A stretch of 36,973 nucleotides of DNA from an uncultured Methanobrevibacter sp. (GTDB lineage Archaea > Methanobacteriota > Methanobacteria > Methanobacteriales > Methanobacteriaceae). A program made the position numbers and the translations under genes. Shown here in pieces: positions 17,349 through 28,841 of the stretch. The notes under the pieces were generated by a model. The model was not told where the DNA came from. It saw nothing but the letters and a program-made list of their open reading frames with translations, and ran no database searches. The stretch spans positions 1 through 36,973 of the forward strand of contig CADAAJ010000034.1 in assembly GCA_902785855.1 (NCBI GenBank). The letters run 5' to 3'. How positions within the stretch are numbered: the first letter of the stretch is position 1; each line of letters begins with the position of its first letter.

Positions 17349-17880
17349 ATTTATAACTCGCATTTAAAATTATTCTATGCTCTATTATATTTCATAAATA
17401 TTTGTATTAACGTATATGAAACAAGGTTAATCTCCTACTTTGACATGATAAATTACTGTAGCATGTGACAACTCAGATGCAATACATTGAACTCGGCGGA
17501 AGTATAAGTAAAAACTTTGATTATTAATTATAGATGAACTGAACAGAAGAGAATTCACCCTAGGTGTGGGTAACTCAAGAGAAAATAAAGTTGGCCGTAC
17601 AAGAAGGATTTCAACGGATATTCAAAGATGGGCATTTTCCTTGTTGGAAAGAATTTGACAGAATTCATGGAAAATGGTGATGAATTTCTGGAAAAAATAA
17701 TAGCATATCCGAATGAAGTCATTCATTATGACAGTATAATGGCTTTTACTGGAGGTTATGAAAAGATTGTTTCAGAAAAGCAATCTCAAAGTTGATGTGG
17801 ACATGTGGTATTCCACATGAAAATAACTTGTAGTGGGTAGTTTATTTTTTTATAAAAATTTTAAAAGAATAAAATTATGT
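17349..17880 (+). pseudogene. Intergenic region with decayed coding fragments (about 17530-17795)
   Basis: Two short plus-strand fragments read like relics of a gene with a less AT-rich composition than its neighbours. One reads EFTLGVGNSRENKVGRTRR and runs on to WAFSLLERI (ending near 17655). The other is in a different frame from 17628 (MGIFLVGKNLTEFMENGDEF, then KIIAYPNEVIHYDSIMAF) and ends at 17793-17795. They overlap in different frames, so at most one is right at any point. The parent gene is not recognised. The remainder of the region holds nothing I can name. Confidence 0.35.
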
Positions 17881-18876
17881 TTAACCATTTTTTATTTTAG
17901 AGTAAATCTCATCACTAATTTCTTTTACAGTAAATTCTTCAGTGGACATATATCTAATTTGTTTCAATGGTTTAAAAAATTTTTCCAAGTCTTCATCGTT
18001 TAATCCATGATTAATGGGTAATAGTCTACCATCATCCATAAGAGATATTAAAGCATCGAACTCCATTTTTGGCCATGATCTTTTAATAAACTCTTTGGAT
18101 AATACAACAATGCCATAATCAGATTTAGTTAAACCATTATTAATTTTCTCTCTTAAATTATCTCCAATTCTTAATATGGCTATATCGTACCATATTTCTA
18201 AATCTGTTTCTGATAATGTTTTATAAAGTTCATTAACCCATACTTTATCCTTTGAAGAATGTGATATAAATACGTCATAATGTTCTTTTTCTTCTTGGGA
18301 AGTAATACTGTGAGTTTCTAATTTTGTATTAATTTCCTCGAGTTTAACTAATATTCCTTCTTCATTAAATTCAAATCCATAAAAACTTAATACTCTGTTA
18401 ACTTTTTTGAGATTGTCTTCATATTTTTCAGGAGTTAATAAATACTCTTGGGGGTCACATAATACTTCTAATACTTTTAAAATTTTATAGAACCCTTCAA
18501 TACTTTCTTCTTGCATATTTTCGAAGGTTTCACATACAAATTTCCATTTTGTATTTCCATCATGGACGATTTCAGGAAATCCTGCTTTTTTAAATAATCG
18601 TGTTATTTCAGACCCAGTATATGTTTCGCCGATGATTTTTGATAATGCTTCAAGTGCATTTAATTGAAATTTCATTTTTTTAATCCTCTCTTCGGATATC
18701 TTATATTTTTTGCAAAATTCTTTAAATTTAATTAGAATCTCTTTTCTAGTTTTTACATGGGATTTGACAAAATTTGGAAGATTATTGTTCCAAGTTTCAT
18801 ATTCATTATTAAGATTAAATATGATACTTTTTAGTATATCTACAGTATTTGCAAATCTTTTAGATATAGGTTTCAA
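17881..18876 (-). CDS. TIR-domain protein with AbiJ-like N-terminal region
   Basis: Residues 199-330 are a TIR domain: YDVFISHSSKDK (200-211), then EIWYDIAILRIGDNL, VVLSKEF, and SWPKMEFDAL with Glu272 at the usual NADase catalytic position. Bacterial TIR effectors degrade NAD+ or make nucleotide signals on phage infection. The segment at about 75-145 (LSKIIGETYTGSEITRLF, then KWKFVCETF and CDPQEYL) resembles N-terminal domains of AbiJ-type abortive-infection proteins. The frame opens at TTG (18874-18876), overlapping the TGA of the upstream gene as TTGA. An ATG at 18675 (residue 68) has a much better GAGAGG site and could be the real start, which would give a protein of 264 aa. Confidence 0.85.
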   Translation of the reverse strand: MKPISKRFANTVDILKSIIFNLNNEYETWNNNLPNFVKSHVKTRKEILIKFKEFCKKYKISEERIKKMKFQLNALEALSKIIGETYTGSEITRLFKKAGFPEIVHDGNTKWKFVCETFENMQEESIEGFYKILKVLEVLCDPQEYLLTPEKYEDNLKKVNRVLSFYGFEFNEEGILVKLEEINTKLETHSITSQEEKEHYDVFISHSSKDKVWVNELYKTLSETDLEIWYDIAILRIGDNLREKINNGLTKSDYGIVVLSKEFIKRSWPKMEFDALISLMDDGRLLPINHGLNDEDLEKFFKPLKQIRYMSTEEFTVKEISDEIYSKIKNG

Positions 18877-19253
18877 ATCAAATTTAAGGATTTAAAATAA
18901 ATATTATTATTTTCTACAAAATAAGTATTATATTTATATTTTCTTTTATTTGAACGATAACTAAGTAGTTCAACATTTCCTTCAAAAGAAACGTTAAATG
19001 TATAAATTGTATTTTCAACTTCGGTTCCATCTTGATAATATCCTTTGGATTTGTCTTCACAATAATCTATTTTGTTAAAGTCAATTGTTATTGGGTTGAC
19101 CGTATATTGTTTTATTAGGGAATTGATACATTTCTCTTGGTTTTCAATTAGGTAGTTGCATTCTGTTTGATTAATCTTTTTGATGATATCTTTTTTGTTT
19201 GATTCGATATATTCTTCAATTCTTTTATTGAAAATTTCTTCTATTTTAATCAC
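18873..19253 (-). CDS. Small protein upstream of and overlapping the TIR gene (126 aa)
   Basis: The N-terminus (KRIEEYIESNKKDIIKKI, then TVNPITIDFNKIDY) has a helix-then-strand layout that I associate with the beginnings of larger defence-island proteins, so this may be a shortened relative. The rest is beta-rich (NTIYTFNVSFEG, YKYNTYFVEN). The start is GTG at 19251-19253; no in-frame ATG is nearby. It begins about 18 bp from diverged repeat copy C and ends in a TTGA overlap with the TIR gene, so it is probably that effector's regulator, sensor or antitoxin. This is inferred from position. Confidence 0.55.
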   Translation of the reverse strand: MIKIEEIFNKRIEEYIESNKKDIIKKINQTECNYLIENQEKCINSLIKQYTVNPITIDFNKIDYCEDKSKGYYQDGTEVENTIYTFNVSFEGNVELLSYRSNKRKYKYNTYFVENNNIYFKSLNLI

Positions 19254-19271
19254 CCATTCATGTATATTATT

Positions 19272-19412
19272 TTACTTATTCCCACTTTAAATTCAACCAG
19301 ATTAAAACTCACATAAATTAAATCACACATTTCTTGTTAACATCATTATTTAATTTAGTCTTTTCGCGTATTTTATATTTTAATTTGAAGTTTTTAGTTA
19401 TTCAATGTTTTT
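19272..19412 (-). repeat. Island repeat, copy C (diverged, about 140 bp)
   Basis: It matches B and D clearly over cccacttta...attcaaccagattaaaactc, then acataaattaaatca and catcattatttaatttagtc. It then degrades: ttttcgcgtattttatatttt replaces the homologous stretch, and the last 30 bp are recognisable only in part. The orientation is the same as in the other copies, and it lies immediately 5' of the 126-aa gene and TIR unit. Confidence 0.82.
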
Positions 19413-19423
19413 ATTTTAAATCT

Positions 19424-19699
19424 TTAACTTTTAAATATAATTTTTTTAAGTTCATCCCCTTTCAATCGATTAAAGGTTAATGATATTCTTATTGTTGTTT
19501 CAAAAATTTCATAAATGTCTTCTAGTTTTAAATTCATGGTTTCTTCTTTTAAATGCAAAACATTGGTTAGTGTAAGATAGTCATAGTCTTTGTTAGATTT
19601 TGCATATTTGATGATATTTCTTATGAATGGTATGGATGCGATAAGTTCTGATTTTTTATAATATTTTAATTTATAAAGTGAATCTATTTTTAAATTCAT
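19424..19699 (-). CDS. Small hypothetical protein (91 aa) in the DUF3800 module
   Basis: A short helical protein starts MNLKIDSLYKLKYYKK and ends LKGDELKKIIFKS. It has no recognised motif. The ATG has a GGTGT ribosome site. It lies 89 bp after the DUF3800 gene on the same strand, and its stop is about 12 bp from repeat C, so it falls inside the module bounded by repeats C and D. It could be a partner of the DUF3800 protein or an independent small gene. Confidence 0.5.
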   Translation of the reverse strand: MNLKIDSLYKLKYYKKSELIASIPFIRNIIKYAKSNKDYDYLTLTNVLHLKEETMNLKLEDIYEIFETTIRISLTFNRLKGDELKKIIFKS

Positions 19700-19788
19700 T
19701 TAAACACCAATAATATTCATTGGGAAAAGTAAGTATTATTTTTTGTGCATAGAATAATCTTACTGATAAATTTTTAAGTATAACATAT

Positions 19789-20769
19789 TTAGAACCATTT
19801 GTTAAGTGAAGTTTGCTCAACTAATGCCTGGGGGTCACTGATTTGTATTTCATGATGAAATTGTTGTGTGTCATGTAATAATCCTTCAAAATCTTTTTGT
19901 GATTTAATTGTGGTTTTTGGAAATATTGAAACCTGTTGGCTTCTAAAATAATTATAAGAGCTATTGTGATTATATGGATGATTCCATATTCTTTTAAAAA
20001 GTGGATAAAAATCATTTGCAACTTTGATTTTATTTTTATTTTTTGATAATTGAAATAATATTTGACTGGATAAACCTAAAATTAAATCAATTAATTGAAT
20101 TAACTGGGCATTTTCTTTGGAACTACTGTTGTTATATTCGCGATGGTTGGAATTAATAAATGTTATTTCATCAGTTGTGATAGTAACTCTTTTTTGATTA
20201 TTTAAATAATCAATTACATGCCATTTAAAATATTCATGTTTCTCTTTTTCATCAGCATTATCATGATAAATATTTTTAATAATGATATTTTCGTCTTTGA
20301 AATAAAATGATTTTGCAGAAAGCAAAACAGTACGATAAAACCTATTGTAAATGTTGGTAGTGTCTTTATCCACACCAAATTTATCAAAATCTAAATTATC
20401 TAAATCCACATATAAAATATTAAAATATAATAATTTGTTTTTATCTTTTTGATGTTTGTTGTGATTTGTAATAAATTTGGCCCATCTAGAGTAAATTTCT
20501 AATTTGGATTGGGACATATTTTTTTCAATTTTAGTAGAATGGATTTCAAAATTGTTAAGATTATGGTAGTGTTCTTTGCATTCATTTTTACAATCTTCGT
20601 AATTCCAAGACCATTTTGTGGGATGTTTATGCAAACATCTTAAATTACATAACTTTTTCGTTAAGTTAGTTTTATAAGATGTTGGAATAAAAAGACATGC
20701 TATTCCCAGATAGTTTCTACCATTTTCATCCTTAAAATGTGCTTCATCGGAATAAATTTCTAACTCCAT
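19789..20769 (-). CDS. DUF3800 family protein (predicted RNase H-fold nuclease)
   Basis: The family pattern is visible: an N-terminal strand with IYSDEAHF (Asp8, Glu9), a central YHDNADEKEKHEYF, then EITFINSNHREY, and the terminal helix with QLIQLIDLILG. DUF3800 proteins have an RNase H-like fold with spaced acidic residues and occur widely in mobile and defence regions; a nuclease activity is predicted rather than shown for most. At 326 aa it is in the upper part of the family's range. The ATG lacks a ribosome site. Repeat D begins 52 bp upstream. Confidence 0.8.
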   Translation of the reverse strand: MELEIYSDEAHFKDENGRNYLGIACLFIPTSYKTNLTKKLCNLRCLHKHPTKWSWNYEDCKNECKEHYHNLNNFEIHSTKIEKNMSQSKLEIYSRWAKFITNHNKHQKDKNKLLYFNILYVDLDNLDFDKFGVDKDTTNIYNRFYRTVLLSAKSFYFKDENIIIKNIYHDNADEKEKHEYFKWHVIDYLNNQKRVTITTDEITFINSNHREYNNSSSKENAQLIQLIDLILGLSSQILFQLSKNKNKIKVANDFYPLFKRIWNHPYNHNSSYNYFRSQQVSIFPKTTIKSQKDFEGLLHDTQQFHHEIQISDPQALVEQTSLNKWF

Positions 20770-20821
20770 GAATAATATTTTGTTTTTAGTTGTTATAAAT
20801 TGTTGTCTATATTTTGTTATA

Positions 20822-20993
20822 TACTTAACTCATTTCCCACTTCAACTTCAACCAGATTAAAACTCACATAAATTAAATCATACATTCCATGTTAATATCA
20901 TTATTTAATTTAGTCTTTCTGTAAGTATTTTAGATTTTAATTTGAAGCATAATAGAAAAGTTATTTAATGTTTGATAATAAATAATGTATTAT
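20822..20993 (-). repeat. Island repeat, copy D (172 bp)
   Basis: This copy has the same length as copy B and about three substitutions against it. On the minus strand it precedes the DUF3800 gene. On the plus strand the repeat-borne ATG (20985-20987) opens a frame of only eleven codons (MYYFKFSCFLI), so no gene corresponding to the one at 12138 remains here. Copy D marks the right edge of the defence island. Confidence 0.93.
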
Positions 20994-21507
20994 TTTAAGT
21001 TTTCCTGTTTTTTAATTTAATATATGTTAATAGAATGTTATATTTAAGTTATATTTTTTAATGAATAGTTTTATTAATTTTGAAAAATAAAATTATAATT
21101 GACACATTTGTGTCGCTTTTCGATTTGGTTATAAATTGTAAATAACTTTTTACCCTATATTGGATTTAGGATTTTTCCTAAATCCTTTAATAATATTTTT
21201 CTTTATGAGTTTGAGTAATACAGTAGAGTATTATAATAGAATATCTATTCTAATAAGGAATTAAATCAATCTAATCTGTTGAGATATAAAATATATTTTT
21301 TAGAAATATGTTTGAAGTTCAACTAATTTAATGTTTCATTGTTTCTCAATATTTTCTGATAATCTTAAGTCTTTATTTAAATAATCATTGATTTAAATCA
21401 GTTAATATTCTTAAAGGCAGTGTGTTAATATAGATTCAATAAAATTGATAAATCGTTTTTGGAATTATTAACTGAAATTATTACACTTATTTTAGATATA
21501 GTTTATT
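20994..21507. other. Noncoding boundary between the defence island and the phosphonate locus
   Basis: No gene is visible in about 510 bp. It contains a perfect 10-bp hairpin (21162-21185), a 12-bp palindrome tgatttaaatca (21389-21400), and short inverted repeats such as gacacatttgtgtc near 21100. It may hold the 3' region of the phosphonate operon, which ends at 21508 on the minus strand. Confidence 0.5.
21162..21185. terminator. Perfect 10-bp stem-loop, possible terminator or RNA element
   Basis: ggatttagga, the loop tttt, then tcctaaatcc form an uninterrupted stem. It is followed on the plus strand by a T-rich run (tttaataatattttt). No plus-strand gene ends nearby, and the minus-strand operon ends 320 bp away, so its role is unclear. 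Confidence 0.4.
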
Positions 21508-22509
21508 TTATTCAAAATTATTATTAATTTGTCTTAAATATTCAATATCTTTTTTAAATTTTTTATCCATTTCTTCTTTTGAGTTAAATTGTTTTTTTAT
21601 AAAATCAGTAAAATCATGAGTTTCAATATGTTCTGGCAATTGCATATAATTAGGACCAAATAATATATTTAGATAATAATCATTATCTTTAGGGCATTTA
21701 AAGTCATATTTTTCAAATTTAATTCTTACTAATGGAAAAGTTTTTTCTGTTTCGCGTATGGATACTGGATATAATTGTAAAGAATCTAATCCATCATTGA
21801 AATATTTTGTTTTATTACTTGTAAAACCTAAATATCCCTTTTGTATATCCATTTCATTATTAAATTGTTTTTTACCATTTTTAACTTCCTGATTAAATTT
21901 ATATTTAGTTGAACAATAATTTTTTTCAAAGTGATTTAGTTTGTCTTCTTCAATATAATCTTCTGGAAAGCAATCAATTTTAATATATGGTTTCAACCAA
22001 CCTATTTGAAAAAACATAAACTTTGCAAAGTCTAAATCATCATTACCTTCGAAATCATAAACACTATTAAAATCATTAAAGTAATTTTCATGATTATCTC
22101 TTAATAATGATAATCCACATTCTTGTTTAAAATATTTAAATCTTGAAATTTCTTTAGGAAAAACATCAATAAATTTTTCATAATCTTTTCTCATAAATGT
22201 AATATCTACATCATCATCCCATGGAATAAATCCTCCATGACGAACAGCACCTAAAAGAGTACCTCCAGTAATCCAATAATCAATATCATGTTTTTTGCAT
22301 ACTTTATCAATGAATCTTAATAATTCTAATGTAAATAATTGAATATCTCTTAATGTTGAACTTCTTTTAAATTCAGATGGAGAAATTTGATGGGATTTGA
22401 AATAATCTAATTTTTGTAATTTTTTAGCAATATTTAAAAAAGAATTTAAAATAGTATTATTATATTTAATAAAACTGGGTAAATTTGAGTATAACCTTTC
22501 AAAATCCAT
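21508..22509 (-). CDS. licD: LicD-family phosphotransferase (333 aa), last gene of the phosphonate operon
   Basis: Residues 83-103 hold the LicD core GTLLGAVRHGGFIPWDDDVD, whose aspartates (98-100 and 102) bind metal in the nucleotidyltransferase fold. LicD of Haemophilus and pneumococcus moves phosphocholine from CDP-choline to surface sugars. Here the upstream genes make AEP and a nucleotidyltransferase, so the likely donor is CMP-AEP. The 120-residue C-terminal part (LYPVSIRETEKTFPLVRI) is also typical of the family. The ATG lies one base from the stop of the decarboxylase gene, so translation is coupled. It is a paralogue of the licD at 27806. The acceptor is unknown. Confidence 0.87.
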   Translation of the reverse strand: MDFERLYSNLPSFIKYNNTILNSFLNIAKKLQKLDYFKSHQISPSEFKRSSTLRDIQLFTLELLRFIDKVCKKHDIDYWITGGTLLGAVRHGGFIPWDDDVDITFMRKDYEKFIDVFPKEISRFKYFKQECGLSLLRDNHENYFNDFNSVYDFEGNDDLDFAKFMFFQIGWLKPYIKIDCFPEDYIEEDKLNHFEKNYCSTKYKFNQEVKNGKKQFNNEMDIQKGYLGFTSNKTKYFNDGLDSLQLYPVSIRETEKTFPLVRIKFEKYDFKCPKDNDYYLNILFGPNYMQLPEHIETHDFTDFIKKQFNSKEEMDKKFKKDIEYLRQINNNFE

Positions 22510-22510
22510 T

Positions 22511-23632
22511 TTATCGCTCTTTTAAAAATTTCATAAATTTTTTTTTATTTTCTATTGCTGTTGATGTGGGCCTTCCAAGATTATCTCTTGCACCAATTGA
22601 AGATTTTATTTCTATAAATGAAAGATAATTGTTATCTTTAACTTTTTTAATTTCTAAATCTAAATCTTTGAAGTTGTCTACAGTTGAAACATATTTATAT
22701 CCACAAGCTTTTCCCATTTCAACTAAATTAATAGTATTTGCGACAGTTGGCATCCCTCCAACAGTTTCATGAGCTTCATTATTTATTACAATATGGACTA
22801 AATTAGGGGGATTAACATTTCCTATAACAGCCATTGCACCTAAATGCATCAATAATGATCCATCTCCATCTATACACCAAATTTTCTCATTTGGTTTATT
22901 GATTGCAATACCTAATGCTATTGATGAAGTATGTCCCATTGAACCTACTGTTAAAAAATCATATTTATGATTTTGATTATTTGTTTCTCTTATTTCAAAC
23001 AATTCCCTACTTGTTTTTCCTGTTGTTGAAATAATTGGGTCTTCTCCAGTAAAATTAACAATGTGTTTGATAATTTTTTCTCTTAACATTTTATTATTGT
23101 TTTTGTATTCAATTTTTTTATCATATGTTAATGCGCCTTTTTTAATTATAAATGCAACTTGTTTGCCAGACTTCAATAAAAAATTATATTTTTCCATTAC
23201 ATTTTTAATTTCATCAAAAGTTGTTTCATTCTCTATTATGAAATTCTCAATATCCATCAAGTCAAGTAATTTACAAGTTATTTCGCCTTGGTAGGTATGT
23301 TGGGGTTCATCATGAATTCCAGGCTGCCCTCTCCATCCAATAACAAAAATAGCAGGAATTGCATAAACTTTATCATTTAAAAGTGAAGCGACAGGATTGA
23401 TAATATTGCCTTCTCCACTGTTTTGCATATATATGACTGGCACTTTACCAGTTGCTAAATGATAACCTGCTGCTAATGCAGTGCAATTTCCTTCATTAGC
23501 CGCAATTATATGGTGTTTCTCATCAATACCATATGTATTCAATAAATAATTACATAATGCTTTAAGTTGTGAGTCTGGAACACCTGTAAAGAACTCACAA
23601 TCTAAAGCACTTATAAAATCTTCAACATTCAT
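22511..23632 (-). CDS. ppd: Phosphonopyruvate decarboxylase
   Basis: This is a thiamine-diphosphate enzyme that decarboxylates phosphonopyruvate to phosphonoacetaldehyde, the step that drives the unfavourable PEP mutase reaction forward. The TPP motif runs from GDGS (256-259) to NN (284-285), and the N-terminal part has FFTGVPDSQLK (14-24) and the catalytic Glu region in AANEGNCTALAAGY (44-57). The length (373 aa) is normal for Ppd/AepY. Related sulfopyruvate decarboxylases of the coenzyme M pathway are usually encoded as two subunits in methanogens; this single-chain form beside pepM indicates phosphonate synthesis. Start ATG with AAGGT. Confidence 0.92.
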   Translation of the reverse strand: MNVEDFISALDCEFFTGVPDSQLKALCNYLLNTYGIDEKHHIIAANEGNCTALAAGYHLATGKVPVIYMQNSGEGNIINPVASLLNDKVYAIPAIFVIGWRGQPGIHDEPQHTYQGEITCKLLDLMDIENFIIENETTFDEIKNVMEKYNFLLKSGKQVAFIIKKGALTYDKKIEYKNNNKMLREKIIKHIVNFTGEDPIISTTGKTSRELFEIRETNNQNHKYDFLTVGSMGHTSSIALGIAINKPNEKIWCIDGDGSLLMHLGAMAVIGNVNPPNLVHIVINNEAHETVGGMPTVANTINLVEMGKACGYKYVSTVDNFKDLDLEIKKVKDNNYLSFIEIKSSIGARDNLGRPTSTAIENKKKFMKFLKER

Positions 23633-23686
23633 TATAATACCTTATAATATAAAATTTAAGGAAATTTCATATTTAACAAAAATTAA

Positions 23687-24391
23687 TTATCTCAAGACAT
23701 AAGAAATAACATGAGAATCTTCATGTGTATTCATATCCATAAACATGTCGTAAGTATCAACTTTATTACATTTTAATTTATTAAAAAAGTTTAAAAATTC
23801 TTTTTTAGTTCTATAAATTGCATTATAATCATCTTCTAAATTATCAGAATAGAAATCTTTAAGAGTTAATCTGGAATCATGGGCGGTAGTTTCTGTGATG
23901 AATATCTGTTTATCTTCATTTGTAATTTCATTTATTACATACATTAATTCTGTTAAATCATCATCATTAATGAATAATAAAACTTGACTTATCAACACCA
24001 CATCAAATGGTGGTTTAACTAATAATTCATCAATTAAAATATCAACTGCAGACATTACTTGGAATTTACAATTATCAAAATGATAATTTTTATTTGCTGA
24101 TTCAATGTGACTTTCAGTATAGTCAATACCTAAATAAGCAGAACATTTATCATGAATAAATTCAACAAATCTTCCACCACCACATCCAATTTCAAGAACT
24201 TTCTTATCAGTAAAATCAATTGTTTCAAGCATCAATTTTCCCTGTTCTTGATTTCTTTTTTTAGCACTCTCTTTATTTTCATAAATTCCAATTTGCAAAT
24301 CATCTTCAAGACCTTTATTATATCTATTATCAAAAAATGATTTTACTTTATCGTATTCAAGGTCTTCTTTGTTACCATATAATCTTGCCAT
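23687..24391 (-). CDS. Class I SAM-dependent methyltransferase in the phosphonate operon
   Basis: A Rossmann methyltransferase with motif I VLEIGCGGGRF (65-75), acidic motif II in YLGIDYTESH, and PFDVVLISQVLLF as motif IV. The 234-aa length suits a small-molecule or sugar methyltransferase. It lies between the fused nucleotidyltransferase/transaminase and ppd in one operon, with an AGGTG ribosome site. By position its substrate could be AEP, its CMP-activated form or the finished glycan; N-methylation of AEP would give a phosphocholine-like head group. The sequence alone does not decide the substrate. Confidence 0.8.
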   Translation of the reverse strand: MARLYGNKEDLEYDKVKSFFDNRYNKGLEDDLQIGIYENKESAKKRNQEQGKLMLETIDFTDKKVLEIGCGGGRFVEFIHDKCSAYLGIDYTESHIESANKNYHFDNCKFQVMSAVDILIDELLVKPPFDVVLISQVLLFINDDDLTELMYVINEITNEDKQIFITETTAHDSRLTLKDFYSDNLEDDYNAIYRTKKEFLNFFNKLKCNKVDTYDMFMDMNTHEDSHVISYVLR

Positions 24392-24454
24392 ATAAACACC
24401 TATATAAGAATTTTATTTTTACAAATATATAAAATTTCTCACATCTAAAGTAGT

Positions 24455-27611
<3,157 letters not shown>

Positions 27612-27805
27612 ACTTTCACCATGATTGTAATAATATAAATTTATATTTTAATACATATAAAATATTATACTATAAATTAACAAAATACATAAAAAAGTAT
27701 TATTAAAATAAATCAAAAATAATATAAATAAATATTATAAATTATAATTAAATGTAATATTTGATTAAAAAATGAAACAACATTTAGTTCACATGAGGAA
27801 AAATT
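27612..27805. promoter_or_regulatory. Divergent promoter region between pepM and licD
   Basis: The region is nearly pure AT. TATA-like sequences lie at 27631-27650 for pepM (minus) and around 27731-27765 for licD (plus). A GAGGA ribosome site at 27795-27799 serves the licD ATG at 27806. Shared control of the operon and the second licD is plausible. Confidence 0.45.
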
Positions 27806-28840
27806 ATGGATCTAAGTAACCTTTTTAAAAAATTACCAAATAAAATGCAAAATTCTGAAAAATTTATTTATTATTCTGTTGAATTTTCCAAGTTTATTCG
27901 CAATCTTTCAAAACCAAAGCAAAGTAATCCCAATCCTTATTTAAATTTCCTATTTAAATCAACAAATATTGAACCTAGGGGGTTTCTTAAAGATGTGCAA
28001 GTATTATCTGTTGAACTGCTAAGATTTATTGATAATGTTTGTAAAAAATATAATTTAGATTATTTTTTAGCATATGGGACATTATTGGGTGCTGTTCGTC
28101 ATAGAGGATTTGTTCCATGGGATGATGATTTAGATATTATCATGCTAAGACAAGATTACAATGAATTAATCAAGGTTTTACCTAAAGAAATAAATGAAAA
28201 TAATTATTTAAGGAATAATTGTGGTTTAACAAAATTAAAAAACTTCACTGAAAATTTATTTGAAAATAATCAACATATTTATACGGATATTTATGAAGAT
28301 TACTTTTTTGATAGCGATTATAAACAAGTCTTTTTACAATTTGCTCTATTAAAGCCATTTGTTAAGATTGATGTATTTCCATTTGATTATGTAAAAGATG
28401 AATTTGTTAAAAAATATAACAAAAAATATCTCTCACAAAAATTTTATTTTAGAAATTTATATGATAAAAAAGATTTTTCATATGGTGAAGAATTAAATAA
28501 AACATTTGAAAAATTAGGTTTAAGCATTCATGAAACTAATTTTATTGCAGAAGGTGTTGATAGTAGCCGTTGGGAAGATTACGGTGCTTTTAAAAAAGAA
28601 GTGTTTTATCCAGTTAAAGAAATAAATTTTGAAAATTATTTTTTTAAAGGTCCAAATAAACCTCATGAAATACTTAGAACTTGGTATGGTGAATCTTATA
28701 TGGATATCCCTTCTGACATAAAAGTACATGAATTTGCCGAATATAATCTTATTTTATATGATTATAATGAAAAAGAAATGAGTATAGCATTTAAAAAAAC
28801 AACAATGAAACTTAAGGAAATTAATGATAATTTCAAATAA
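27806..28840 (+). CDS. licD: LicD-family phosphotransferase (344 aa), second paralogue
   Basis: The core GTLLGAVRHRGFVPWDDDLD (92-111) matches the licD at 21508 closely, and the flanking helices (VELLRFIDNVCKKYNLDY) are also paralogous. Two LicD enzymes suggest two acceptor sites or two acceptor sugars for AEP-type head groups. The start is supported by a GAGGA site seven bases upstream. It is divergent from pepM and convergent with the SDR epimerase gene, whose stop is separated from this one by a single base. Confidence 0.87.
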   Translation: MDLSNLFKKLPNKMQNSEKFIYYSVEFSKFIRNLSKPKQSNPNPYLNFLFKSTNIEPRGFLKDVQVLSVELLRFIDNVCKKYNLDYFLAYGTLLGAVRHRGFVPWDDDLDIIMLRQDYNELIKVLPKEINENNYLRNNCGLTKLKNFTENLFENNQHIYTDIYEDYFFDSDYKQVFLQFALLKPFVKIDVFPFDYVKDEFVKKYNKKYLSQKFYFRNLYDKKDFSYGEELNKTFEKLGLSIHETNFIAEGVDSSRWEDYGAFKKEVFYPVKEINFENYFFKGPNKPHEILRTWYGESYMDIPSDIKVHEFAEYNLILYDYNEKEMSIAFKKTTMKLKEINDNFK

Positions 28841-28841
28841 A

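Noticed and set aside
19821-20021. A 66-aa minus-strand ORF overlapping the DUF3800 gene
   Set aside because: It is an alternative frame of the DUF3800 coding sequence, whose own motifs are intact to the C-terminus.
7168-20993. The four repeat copies as a CRISPR array
   Set aside because: The copies are about 172 bp long, kilobases apart, and separated by genes rather than uniform spacers; no cas gene is present.
20994-21507. A tRNA or integrase attachment site at the right edge of the island
   Set aside because: No tRNA-like cloverleaf, CCA end or integrase gene could be found; only AT-rich DNA and short palindromes are present.
22511-23632. The TPP enzyme as sulfopyruvate decarboxylase for coenzyme M synthesis
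   Set aside because: Methanogen ComDE is usually two subunits; this is single-chain, of Ppd length and in an operon with pepM and an AEP transaminase.
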